Origin: Boswellia sacra | Taxonomy: Eukaryota > Streptophyta > Magnoliopsida > Sapindales > Burseraceae | Direction of reading: 5' to 3' | NCBI GenBank assembly: GCA_013180625.2 | Contig: SNVD02015981.1 | Location: forward strand, 310,001 to 374,000 | Length of the DNA stretch: 64,000 bases | Shown: one piece after another, positions 1-10,576 of the stretch | Position numbering within the stretch: position 1 is the stretch's first letter | Layout of the letters: the number at the start of each line of letters is the position of its first letter | Notes under the pieces: model-generated | The model's database searches: none | What the model was told of the DNA's origin: nothing | Seen by the model: the letters and a program-made list of their open reading frames with translations, nothing else | Made by a program: the position numbers and the translations under genes

Positions 1-240
1 CTGAACAAATGGGCCAAATCAGGATCATCCAAATTCACATCCAACCATCCATATAACCGCATGTACTCAATATAATGATCAGGTGGCTTCACTGCACAAG
101 GGTTTTCTGGAGTAAATCCATAAATTCTCTCAATATCACGAGCAAGCCATCGGGCATAAGCACGATCCACTGGTGGCACAATTTTCAAGAGAAGTTCTTC
201 CCTTTCTCGCTTCACAGTCGCAGGCTTGTTTCCCATTTAC
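1..240 (-). CDS. First coding exon of a conserved plant protein, partial
   Basis: The reverse strand reads an open frame from ATG at 236 (starting MGNKPATVKREREELLLKIV) to the window edge, giving 78 codons with no stop. The composition is that of a real protein: a basic, charged N-terminus, then Arg/Asp-rich and Pro-rich stretches (AVKPPDHYIEYMRLYGW, then DVNLDDPDLAHLF), with no signal peptide or membrane segment. A good 3' splice site lies just upstream (pyrimidine-rich tract and CAG ending at 241), so the exon starts at 240 with four bases of 5' UTR before the ATG. A good 5' splice site at 1647 suggests a 5'-UTR intron; a short extra UTR exon near 918-961 is possible. It is transcribed away from the NSRP1-like gene. 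I do not recognise the family, and the rest of the gene lies outside the window. Confidence 0.6.
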
Positions 241-1647
241 CTGGCCAAATTGTGAAACAAAAGCAGTCACCTAATACAAGTTCGAATTGGTGGCATGAAC
301 AAAGAAAGTTACAGAAGATCATAATTCTATTTGATGAACGGACTTTACTTTTAGCCCCTGGTTTATCATAAATGTAGCAGCGACCAAATATTTACCCTCA
401 TACAGAAATGAAGAAAGCTTGCCCAATAGATAGTCATGAATTACTAGTGAAACATGCTCAGATGGCGAGTCTCTCAACAATTGCAGAGGCTACTGACCTT
501 TGCACAAATGAGCATCATATGAAGTGGCACTAAGCAACTCACTGGCAGAATGAATTCAAATGTCTGAATAAGACCGTGAATATGTAATGCACTAAGATTT
601 AAGACATTTATCAAAACCAAAAAAACTATATACCGGTGTTGAGTTTGAAAACTCATAAAATAAAATTTGCTTAACACTATGTGAAAAACATTAGTTACAA
701 AAAAAGAGCAAAAACAATTTTTTGATAGCAGGAGATACTTGTCAGTGAAAAAACCTTTGCACTGCTCACAATGAGAGAATAATGTATCCAATATTCTTTG
801 CGATAACCTCAAGAATGCTACTGTGTACTACTACTTTTAACATGCAGAATTCAAATGCTATAGGAAGCAATTAACAAACTTCTTTGATTTAGATGTTCAG
901 ACTAGAAAAAAATATACCTTCTCCATAAGAAGAATTACCCAAAATGAAAAAGACACCTGGATCTGTGACAAATGGATGTAGATGCCCAACAGTGAAACTG
1001 CTATACGATCATATAAGACTGAACAAATTGGTGGTAAAAAAACCCTCATAGATGGTGGGTTTCAAAAGTGAAAAGTTTATTCTTTTTTCACATTAAAAAA
1101 AAAAAAAGAATTTATTGTGCCAGGAAACAGATAGTAATACTCATAGTACTTTTAAGTTTGATACCACAGGCAACTCTTCTACAATATACCGTATATTTGA
1201 CACTTATTGATGGAACCCAACATCACCTATGCACAAAGAATTAAAGAAAATTCAACCATCATTCAATTTAAAGAGGTTTGAAGAAAACCAAGATTGAAAG
1301 CCTCTACTCAAACGTTCAGAATATAGTGTTAGAAATATTTAATTCTATGTCTGCTGGTGTCTATATTTTTGGCCAATCTTTAACAGCGGAAATAAAACAA
1401 GAAATGCAAAAAGATAACATGTTCATCTCCACAAAAAACATAGCTAAGTTGCAGTTGTGAGTACACAATATGCAAAGGCTAATTAATACCCATCTGAAAT
1501 ACAAATCATCAAATCACTTAAAATTGTTTCACTAATTAAGAACACCCCATAAAGCAAATAATTTCTTGTTGGATTCAAGTAATTTCTAATTGGAGTATAA
1601 ATAATTTCTAATGGTTTGGAACCAGGGAGAAGATAACTGAAACTTAC
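241..1647 (-). other. Inferred 5'-UTR intron of the gene at the left edge
   Basis: A minus-strand donor (AAG then GTAAGTTTC, boundary at 1648/1647) and the acceptor at 241 bracket this AT-rich stretch, which has no convincing coding sequence. A second donor-like GTATATT at 917 and an acceptor-like TTTGTCACAG near 962 could define a small alternative UTR exon. Plant housekeeping genes often carry such leader introns. This is inferred from splice signals only. Confidence 0.4.
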
Positions 1648-1648
1648 C

Positions 1649-2054
1649 TTCACTGAAGATGAGATTATTTCAGACGAATGAAATGACAGCGAAATAGTTT
1701 GTGGATGAGAATGGTGAGGAGTTGCAAAAGAAAATAGAAAAAGGAGGAGAAATAAACGACACCGTTTTTAAAAAAAATCGAAATTTTTAGTTTTCCTCCT
1801 CGGCTTTGAAGTAATATTCTACCACCCCGTGCTTGTGGAAATATTATAATCCACCCTGCCAATAAATTTCCTTAAGTACCCCTACGGAGTTAGGTTTGTT
1901 AAAACGGTCACTAACGTGTAACGTCTGGGTTGATGCTAATATACCAGAAACTACAGGGTCTTAAGATAATTCGTGTTCCATTGGGACAACTTCTATGTAG
2001 TTTTTCGCATATCGAGTGTTGTTTGTTTAAAGTCTCAGCCGATAATCGGAAAAC
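1649..2054. promoter_or_regulatory. Divergent promoter between left-edge gene and NSRP1-like gene
   Basis: The proposed first UTR exon of the minus-strand gene (ending at 1649) and the start codon of the plus-strand NSRP1-like gene (2055) are about 400 bp apart and face away from each other. The two transcripts must therefore share this interval as promoter. I see no strong TATA box at a fixed spacing, as is common for broadly expressed plant genes. Confidence 0.4.
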
Positions 2055-5000
2055 ATGAAGAAGTACGGCTTGCAGCTTAGGGTTCAGCCGTCCCAACACA
2101 AAAAGCAGCCTACAAAGCCTCCACTGCGGCCGCCTGCTCTCGGTTTTGGTCAGGATGACGATGACGACGACGTCGAGAGAGAAATTTCTCGCCACGCCAC
2201 CAAGAACAAGGCTCTTAGAGAGGTAATAATACGGAAGTTTTTTTTTTAATACATATATATATAGCCGAAGGTATATTTAAATGCACTCAACTCAATTTGC
2301 TGTTTTGAAACTTGAAAGATCGAGGAGCAGCAAAAGAAAGCTTTGGAAGAGGATCCGTCGGTGTTCGATTACGATGGAGTTTATGATGAGATGAAGGAGA
2401 AGAGTTTTCATCGTAAAGTGCAGAGTCGTCAAGAAACAAAGGTATTTTCAGAATTATAAATTAGGGGTTTTTTCCCCTAAAATTTTATTTATTTATTAGT
2501 TTTTCTTATTTAACAAAAAATTATTTTAAGATTTTGGTGAATATAATTTTGTGCTTGTTTCAATTTTTATGAGTAGGAAAAGAGTTAATTTTAAGTTTTT
2601 GTGATGGTATATTATAGCTGATAGCTGATTGTAGCTAATCAGCACATTTTGCTTTCTGTTGTTGTAGCCAAAATATATTCATAAATTGATTCAGAAAGCG
2701 GAGGAGCGAAAGAGAGAGCATGACATAATTTATGAGAGGAAACTTACTAAAGAGAGAAGTAAAGAAGACCATCTTTATGCAGAGAAGGATAAATTTGTTA
2801 CAAGTGCTTACAGAAAGAAACTTGAAGAACAGCAGAAATGGGCGGCAGAACAGCGCTTGCGTGATCTTCGAGATGAGAAAGATGATGTAAGTCTTAACTT
2901 TCCTAGGTTTTTTTATTATTTTAGTATTGTCTGATCGATATTTTTCCTGTTATTAACTGAAGTTTTCGTGATTAAGTTAGTGAATTATTTTATTGCTCTC
3001 TACTTCACTAGTTTAGAGTTAGATTTGTTGTTTGCATTAGTGATGACATTCTTTGGGCAAGGACGCGGGGATGTCCATTTGTTATGGGATAAAATTCATG
3101 TCCTTGGGGGATTTAGTACAAAACAATTTCAATTTGTTCCTTTTTTTCCTTATTCAAAGGGGTAGAAAGCCTGTAGTATTTTCACATAGCTTTTTCTGAT
3201 CTGCTTTGCTGTTTTTCCTGTATTCTTTCTTCTTTTCTTTGATAGTGGATCTTGGGTTCACTTGAACTTTCATGTATTTACTTTTGTCAACAAAATTTCA
3301 CTACCGTGTTTTATTTTATTGTTTTATAAAAAGGGATGTTGGGGATTTTCTTCATGCAAATTTGTTACAGGCAAGGCTGTCTTAGCCGTATCTGTATCTT
3401 AGTAAGCACCTTAGTCTCGTTAATTACAGCCTGTAAATATGTTTTGAGAGGAGCTGGTCTGACATATATATGGCTATGTGAGTGCTATCAGCACATGCAT
3501 TGCCACATTAAAACATTGAGGACAGAAGGACAAAAGGGTAAGATTCTGAGGAACTTTGAGGCTTAGGTGAGAAGCATTAGTTTCTTCCAACTTCATGAAA
3601 GTCATGAGGAGGCATATGTGGCTTTTAGTCAAGCATTAAAAGGAAAAAGCTTCCTGGTACGGTAACTTTTAACCTCAAAGTCATTGGAAATTCCCAAAAC
3701 TAAACGTTCTTGTAATCTTGTTTTAGATTGTACAAGCTCAAGAGCTGTGAGATTTTGTCAAGGCTTTTCCATGCGTTATATATCTTTAGAGTAGGATCAC
3801 TAATGTCAAAGTCCTATTTAAAGAGTTGGTTATTGAGATCCTTGTCCCTCCATGAATACCTAGACTACTCTAGTGCCTTTTTAGAACTTCGCATTTCCTT
3901 TATTATGGTATAGATACTGAGTTCTTATGACACTGCATTAGTTTCCTTTCTTCCCGAAAAGAGAGAGAGAGAGAGAGATAGGTACTTTTGATATCTAAGG
4001 GTACCTAATGCATAAATAACACAAAACTTGTGGTTAAAAACTGCCAAAGGGTTCTCTTTATTTACTTGAGATTAGGGATTCTTCACAGTTATGAAATATA
4101 ATGGTGAGATAAGAAGTATAAATTTGACCTCAGCAAAAAGAGAAAAATTTTGGACAATTTGGTAATCTAGGCTGATGACTGTGGACAACTTTTCCAATTT
4201 TAACTCTTTGGCTCTTTAGTAATTGAATCTTCTCCCCTCTGAGTACCATTTTTTGTTAGCCTCTTTTATTGTCATGTATGCTTTCTTTTACACATAATTA
4301 GTTAATTTGAATATGATGCTGCTATTAAATTGTATCGTTAATAAATTTTCTGTTGCAGTAATGCTTGTATAGAATATTTGAGTTGGAAGATTTTAGATGG
4401 TAACATATCCAGAAGACTGTTAACATTCTAGTAATCGATGGATTTAGGTTTAAGCATTGTCTGCTCATTATGGGATTTTGTTGTGTGACAAAATAAGCAA
4501 AGACTGTAATAGCAATTATTAATTATTTTAATGGGGCTTGTTTTATTGGAGACATTAACCTAGTTCATGTAAAATTGAAATGTTTAAAGCAGGATTTTTT
4601 TGGGTTCTAGTATTGGTTATTCTAATGAACTATTTTGTGTATGAATGTCTTCTGTAATCTGATGGAATTAAATTATTTGGATATCATTCCCCACTGTTAG
4701 ATATCAAATGAAACTTTAACAGATAATACATCTTATTTTGCGGAACTTATATTTGTTGAACCATGTTTCTGAAATCTAACAATGATTAATGTTCACCGTG
4801 CTGTTTTAAAGGTTACCAAGAAGACTGACTTGAGTGATTTTTACTTCAACCTTGGAAAAAATGTTGCATTTGGTGGGGAAGAGTCCAAGTCAAGGAGTGC
4901 AAACAAGCAGATTGAACCAAGGAAGCCAGAGAAACAGGAAGAAGAGGGACCTGCTGATATACCAGAAAAAGATCCTTCATCAACCTATTCAAGCTCAAAG

Positions 5001-5342
5001 CAACAAGATGTTCAACCTTTTAAGTCTTCCATGATGAAAGAGGGGCAACAAGCCACAGTGTCTTCCAGGATGAAAGAGGAGCATCAGGAGGCCGCTGAGC
5101 CTTCCAGGATGATAGAGGGGCAGAATGCTGAAACTTCAGCTCCTCCAAGAAGCTTGGATTCCTTGGAGTCACAGCTAGTGCCTGAAAGGCCAGTTTCAGA
5201 CAATTTGGTACAAGAAAATTCTTCAGATGGACAGACACAAGCTGATCAACAACCAAAACGGGACCATCATAAACGAAGTGGAGATGCATTGGCTGCTGCT
5301 AAAGAACGTTTTCTGGCAAGGAAGAGAGCAAAAGAACAATGA
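2055..5342 (+). CDS. NSRP1: NSRP1-like nuclear speckle splicing regulatory protein (4 exons)
   Basis: Joining 2055-2222, 2319-2441, 2668-2886 and 4812-5342 gives 1041 nt, 346 aa plus TGA. All three introns are GT-AG and phase 0. The N-terminus MKKYGLQLRVQP, an acidic run (six Asp, about residues 34-39), the segment EEDPSVFDYDGVYDEMKEK, and a long Lys/Glu/Arg-rich coiled coil (about residues 98-170) match the conserved N-terminal domain of NSRP1/CCDC55. Next come TKKTDLSDFYFNLGKNVAFG, a low-complexity Ser/Glu/Gln-rich linker with repeated SSRMKEE-like units (about 240-280), and a basic tail ending in KERFLARKRAKEQ. In animals NSRP1 is a nuclear-speckle protein that affects alternative splice-site choice; the plant role is inferred from family. 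There is no membrane segment. It shares a promoter region with the left-edge gene and converges on the aspartyl protease. Intron 3 (2887-4811) is long, AT-rich and holds no gene I can see. Confidence 0.85.
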
Positions 5343-5722
5343 TTAACATATTCTTTCTTTAATGTGTATGGCCACCACAATAACGGGGAACTTCAAAATT
5401 ACGAGATGGTTGTTTTTCATTTATGTTTTAAGTTGTCTTTTTGTAATTCAACTGAAAAGATTAAAAAAAAAAAAAAGGACAATTGTGGAAGAATTTAAAA
5501 TGTCTTTCATATCAATCTCTAACTGAGAAAAAAAAATTTTGAAGTCACTTTATTAAGAACATGATTACACAATCTAGAAAATTAGATGTCACTTTCTCTC
5601 CATATGAAACTCCGTAGAATTTCAAACAGATAATCTTAACATCATCTGCTTCCATGCCATCAGATAATAAATATTTATTAAAGGAAAAATAATTACTAAT
5701 TTACAAAATTTTATTTGTCCAG
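5343..5722. terminator. Convergent 3' ends of NSRP1-like and protease genes
   Basis: About 380 bp separate the two facing stop codons. The plus-strand side has a poly-A run near 5462-5476. Around 5667-5690 AATAAATATTTATTAAAGG offers AATAAA-like signals usable from either strand. Both 3' UTRs must lie or overlap here. Confidence 0.4.
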
Positions 5723-7125
5723 TTACTGGCACAGTTGTCGCTTAAGCCCCAGTCTCTCATTCCTCAAATCATACTCAACATAATAATTCTGCAAAAGATA
5801 ATTCCCCAATATTAACGCCGGTCCACCACTCAACCCGCCACTCACCACCGTCAAACATGCAGCCGAGCCGTCACCATCACCAACCACCACAGCATAATTC
5901 TCCAGCGGCAGTGCCACCTTAGCGCCACCCTTGAACTGCAACTTCAGTTCAGGAAACAACAGTGAAACCTTCTTTACATTGGAAACCTTGTAACAGGGCC
6001 TTAAGCCTGTTAAACCCTCAACATCAAGAGCTCTACTATGGTTCCCGTTCTCCTTTACTTGAGCTTCAAACTCATTAACAAATGGCTCGAACACTAGAGG
6101 CGCCATGTAAGTGAACGTGGTACCAGAATCAATAATGGTGCCACCATTTCCATCACTATCTACCGTTAGGTACTCGTATGGAGCCTTAACCCGCCGGCCA
6201 CCTACCGTGATGCGTCTGAGACCAACGTAGTAGTAAACTGAGAAGGAGTGCATTCCCGGGACACGTGGATTACTGATAAAGGGGTGTAAGTTACACCAGT
6301 CGTCTTCTGTCCGGAATCCGAGCCAGTATCAAGAACTAAAGAGCTGCTTCTTGTAGTGTCGTCGAATTTGTGAGAGAGGAGACAGTAAGAGAACTTGTTG
6401 AGATTAAGTTGACTCGGAAGAGAAGCTTTTCCACGTCCGAACCCTGCAATGCCGGCAGGCTGGCGGGTAGAGATAACGGAGCAACCAACGAGGAAGTCAG
6501 GTACGGTTGTGTGAGGGAGATTTAGGGTTTCTGAGAGTGCAACTCCACCAGTCATGCCTGAGCCGTATATGATGAGATAGGATGGACAGATCTGAGTACA
6601 GTTTTGATTGTTATCATCAGGGCAGTCTTCACATTGCATTTTCTCTCCAGGGTGAATCCAGGAACATTTGGGGTTGCGGCAGCCAATGATCTTGGACGAG
6701 GAAGATCGGCTAGGAATGAAGGATGGGATTGTTGTTGTTGAGGTTGAGAATGAACAGTTTTTGCAGAGGTAGCGGCTGGTGCAGGGGAACCAGACAAGGT
6801 CACTGCCGGTATCCATGACGAAAGGGATGGTCTGGGAAGGAGTCCCGAAGGAGAGTGAAATGGAGTAGCCTCCATAGCTATGGGAAAAGAGCTGCGTTGA
6901 GGCCTTGCTTTGTGGATTTTTAAGGTGTAAGGCTCTGCTTAACGAGGAGGAGACTAGGAAATTGAGACTCTGATATGGATCCCGAGATGTGTTTGCTTGG
7001 AAATGTGAGAGCACCGCTGGGACAGTGAGGGAAGAGATTATGGGAAAACTAGAGATGATAAAGAACAACAACAAAGAAGAAGAAACACAAGCCATAGTTG
7101 TTGTGCGATTGATTCCAAATTGCAT
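5723..7125 (-). CDS. A1-family aspartyl protease, intronless, with a one-base frameshift
   Basis: Two overlapping minus-strand frames (7125 down to about 6280, then to TAA at 5725-5723) make one pepsin-like protease of about 467 residues, the usual length for plant atypical/nucellin-like enzymes such as Arabidopsis At4g16563. Seen in order: a hydrophobic signal peptide; first catalytic motif DTGSDLVWFPC (Asp at residue 105, codon 6813-6811); a Cys-rich insert after it; YGSG; the second catalytic motif DSGTTFTYM in the downstream frame; and LILGNYLLQNYYVEYDL near the C-terminus. Met-11 (7095) gives a cleaner signal peptide than Met-1 and is probably the true start. Such enzymes are secreted or vacuolar endopeptidases. 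The frame breaks once, at the A3/G4 runs at 6278-6284: upstream reads YTPL, and one base over the protein resumes ISNPRVPGMHSFSVYYY. Both catalytic halves are otherwise intact, so this is a very young pseudogene or a sequencing error. Confidence 0.8.
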
Positions 7126-7772
7126 AAAAGAAGAGAAATTATTAAGATGAAGTGGACTAGGACTAATTTTGTCTCAAAATAATTGATAAATAGAGTGCAA
7201 TTGGTAAGAGTAGCTGAAAGTCGAAAGTCGAAACAGTTGTCAATTTAGTTTGGATTATTACATGACAACTTCATCTTACCCTCTATGTGTTCGAGCATGT
7301 GATGGTGGTCTGCTCAATGATTCCAACAAGAATGGTAGTTAGTGCATGCCCACGATTCTATGCAAATGGTGAAAATGCATGATTGGTCGATAACTTTAAT
7401 TATTGAGTCAGTAAAAATTTTTAATTTGTTTAATTATTTTTAACTTTACTAGGTTATCTTATCATCGAGTGGCTTTCAACTGTACACTCTAGACAATATG
7501 AACAAGCAGCACATGGTGATGGTCCATCTTGGACATAGTAGACAGTTAAGCGATGAGCTGAGACCTGAGAGCTTTGAGGTGTCACCCAAATCCATTAATA
7601 GAACACATATAACCCGTCCAAATTTGAAGTTGGGTGCATTCACTCAAGTCTTTGCTGGTACTGAATGTTGCTACATCAAAAGGACAATTTTGTTTAGTCT
7701 TCACAGGACCCAAAACATTAAATATGACAGCTTTTCACCTAGATCACTATTCACCATTTATTTTTTGGTCAC
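7126..7772. other. Upstream region of the protease gene; no gene seen
   Basis: This holds the protease promoter and AT-rich intergenic DNA. An open frame at 7498-7839 runs into the adjacent MITE, has no recognisable domain, and is not credible as a gene. Confidence 0.5.
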
Positions 7773-7775
7773 TAA

Positions 7776-8761
7776 GGGCCGTTTGGTAGTCAGGGATTGG
7801 ACTGGACTGAGATTGGGATTGGGATTAAGATTGGATTAGATTGGACTAGACTATAGATAGTACTGTTTTATGTTTGGTGCATTGTGGGACTGGACTATAT
7901 TAACATATAATAAATTTTTAAGAAATCAATTTTTATATATAAAATAATTATTTTTATTAAAGTTTAATTTGAATAAATATTAATTTAATATTCAGATTAA
8001 AAATATTTAAATACCTTTTATTTTTTAAAAGTAATAATTCAAAATATTATATTAATTTTCAATTTAATATTATTGATTATTTAATATTATTAATGCATTA
8101 TTTTTATAATTAAACATTCAATATGAATTCTAGATTAAAATATAATTAAACATTATATTATTAAAAATTATTAATTATTAATTATAACTATATTATAATG
8201 TATTTTATATGTATTTTTTCAATATTTTATACTCTTACATTTATATTTTTTTAATAATCCTTTATTTTATTATAGTAAAATTTATTATTATTTTTTATTA
8301 TATCAAGAATTATTTATTTTATTTATTTATTTTATTAGATTTAATAGTATTATTGTTTATAATATTTCTAAATTATTTATATATTATTATATTAATATTT
8401 GTCTAATAATATAATATTTTATTATATTAATTTCACTAATATTATAACTTATAAAATATAATTAATAATAATATATACAATTATTTATTCTTATTTATAA
8501 TTTATCTTAAATTATAATTTATTTAGTATTATATCATTTTTATATTATTATTAATTAAATAAAATAAAAAAACCATTTGTCCAAGCTTGGGACAAGTAAT
8601 CCCATGGTTCACCATGGGACTGCTAGTCCCAATGATTTGCCACTATTGGGACTAAGATTAGTCCCAATCCCAATCCCTGAAAATACTCCAAATAAAGGAC
8701 TAATAAATTAGTCCCAAAATCTAGTCCAGTCCCCCTTATGTCCTGGCTGCCAAACGGGCCC
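7776..8761. mobile_element. Tourist-like (PIF/Harbinger) MITE, 986 bp
   Basis: The ends are inverted repeats: GGGCCGTTTGGTAG at left and CTGCCAAACGGGCCC at right. TAA flanks both sides (7773-7775 and 8762-8764), the 3-bp target duplication of PIF/Harbinger elements. Subterminal GATTGGGA/TCCCAATC repeats lie just inside both ends, for example at 7793-7840 and 8636-8690. The centre is almost pure A/T and has no transposase frame. Confidence 0.8.
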
Positions 8762-8764
8762 TAA

Positions 8765-9961
8765 ATTCTGTTAAGTGGGCTATAAAGTAAGGGAAAGTCT
8801 ATTATATATTATAAGATTATTTGCTGTCCTGGATCATTAGGGTAACAACTTTTTATTTTATAGATATGATATGAATAATGTCTAGTTTTTTTTTTTGTGC
8901 ATAAACCAAAAAAAAGAAAAGAAAAGAAAAAAGAAAAACTAGGTTTACTCTTAGCACCATTTCACAGTCAGCCTAATAGAAACGGAGCCTGGAATAAAAA
9001 ATGAGCCCAAATTAAATACTTTTATGGGTTTCCAAGAGAGGAGAATGGGTTGGACTTTCCAATAGTGGACTTGATATGTTGCGTATTTTACGGGCTTTCA
9101 AACAAACATGATGGTCGGTTCAAGTATAGGACTCAACAGTCACAGCCGTCACCCGTCAGTCACCACGAAACAAATTGATGAAAATAAATTGAAGTATCAC
9201 ATTTAAAATCCACCGTAATTAAGTAACTCTACTTAATGTTCACAATGTCTTTCCATGTCACACGACAATTAATCACAATTCAATCTCAATATAAAATTCC
9301 ATCTTTTGCGATTTCATGAGAAGAGCTCCGCAAATCTTTCTTCCCCAATCCCCCGATTCTTAGTAAGATACATACAATATAACGATATTTAACATCAATT
9401 AGGTAATATAATATTTTGTTAATAATTGATATGCGTATTTTTAATATGATATACATATTATACAAATGAAGTTTTACGATTTTAAAAAGACATTATTTGG
9501 TGATATTATTGGAGATTTTATTTGTAATGATATAAAAATTTCTTACACAATTGTTATCTATCCTCTTAAAAATTAAAATTAAGAAGATAATAAGATATTG
9601 ATACGATAACATTATCGATTAGCAACTCTTTAGTTTCTTTCAAGTTCCACCTGTGCTTGTTATACTAATAATTTCTTAACAGGGACATGCCATTATAGTT
9701 TCTTCCAACAGTTAATTATTCTAGTAATTTATTTGTTAATATGGATATAGAAATGCTGGTCCTCCGCACTTCTGATACAAAAACAGGATTCAACCCACAA
9801 ATACACAACTTACAAATATAGCCATTCACCAGTAAAATTGAAGAAACCGACAAAACACAAGATTTTAGATTCATTAATGATCATGGAGGAATTAAACTGA
9901 TTAACTGACTAATTACTATATAAAATAGGAGATTATTAATTTAAATTGCTTGATAAATCGG
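8765..9961. other. 3' flank of LEA_2 copy A; part of the duplicated block
   Basis: No gene seen. From about 9160 the sequence matches the 3' flanks of the other LEA_2 copies. The stretch around 9230-9420 (TCTTTCCATGTCAC, then GCAAATCTTTCTTCCCC) recurs near 27620-27790, showing that the duplication unit extends well beyond the coding sequence. Confidence 0.6.
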
Positions 9962-10576
9962 TCAAACATCGACAAAGCAACTCTTCTTAGATTGCAACTG
10001 CCCAGCTGCAATACCTTGACCGTTGGCAGTCGCAATGATCGCTTGACAGTTTACGATCAATCGATACTTTCCTGTAACAAATGAACCAAGCTTCCATTTC
10101 ACTGTCCCTTCAACCTTAATATTCAGCAGAACCGCCCCAGCATTCCGGTCCTGGGCCAAAGCTTGAGCTACATACGGCGAGACAGACACAACACCAGCGT
10201 TCAAGAATGGAGACCAAACTGCACTTTCCCTGTGACCAAGGTAAGTATCAGGAAGCAGAGTGGGTAGAGTTATCTGTTGGCTGCGGTAGGTGGCGAAGAC
10301 CTCAAGCTTCTGGTAGTATATACCAATCTTGTCCATTCGATTCCCAGAGGAGATACTGATTTGCATACTTGCGGATAACAAGTTCGGTTGAGGGATAGAT
10401 GATGAGAGGTTGAGTGAGTAGACTGTGGCATCCCGGAGGGTGAAGCTTGGCTTTGTGGGCTTTGTGATTGCCACAAAAAGGATGATCACAAGCAGGACAG
10501 CGGCGACGAAGCCACCCACGCCATAGAGTATGTAACGACGGATACGCTTCTTCTTGTCGCAACAGCACTTGGACAT
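9962..10576 (-). CDS. NDR1/HIN1-like LEA_2 membrane protein, copy A (204 aa)
   Basis: Single-exon frame of 204 aa. A basic cytosolic N-terminus with three adjacent cysteines (MSKCCCDKKKR) precedes one membrane segment (about 15-37). An extracytosolic LEA_2 domain follows, with the family signatures KPTKPSF (39-45), DATVYSLN, KIGIYYQKL, GHRESAVWSP (114-123), VEGTVKWKLGSFVTGKYRL and a closing SCFVDV. This is the NHL1/NHL12-like branch of the NDR1/HIN1 family; members are plasma-membrane proteins tied to pathogen response. Three oddities: residue 35 is Val where copies C, D and E have Trp (LFWAITKP); SSGN replaces SSTN or ASRN at about 76-79; and the CCC cluster, a possible lipidation site, is unique to this copy. 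Closest relative in the window is copy C, with 14 differences. The presumed TATA position upstream reads AAATTTAATA, weaker than in C, D and E. Function beyond family membership is inferred. Confidence 0.9.
   Translation of the reverse strand: MSKCCCDKKKRIRRYILYGVGGFVAAVLLVIILFVAITKPTKPSFTLRDATVYSLNLSSSIPQPNLLSASMQISISSGNRMDKIGIYYQKLEVFATYRSQQITLPTLLPDTYLGHRESAVWSPFLNAGVVSVSPYVAQALAQDRNAGAVLLNIKVEGTVKWKLGSFVTGKYRLIVNCQAIIATANGQGIAAGQLQSKKSCFVDV

Noticed and set aside
7498..7839. 113-codon plus-strand frame near the protease gene
   Set aside because: It runs into the Tourist-like MITE and its last third is MITE sequence; no domain recognised.
8209..8406. 65-codon Ile/Leu/Tyr-rich frame resembling a membrane protein
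   Set aside because: It is a low-complexity AT-rich stretch in the middle of the Tourist-like MITE.
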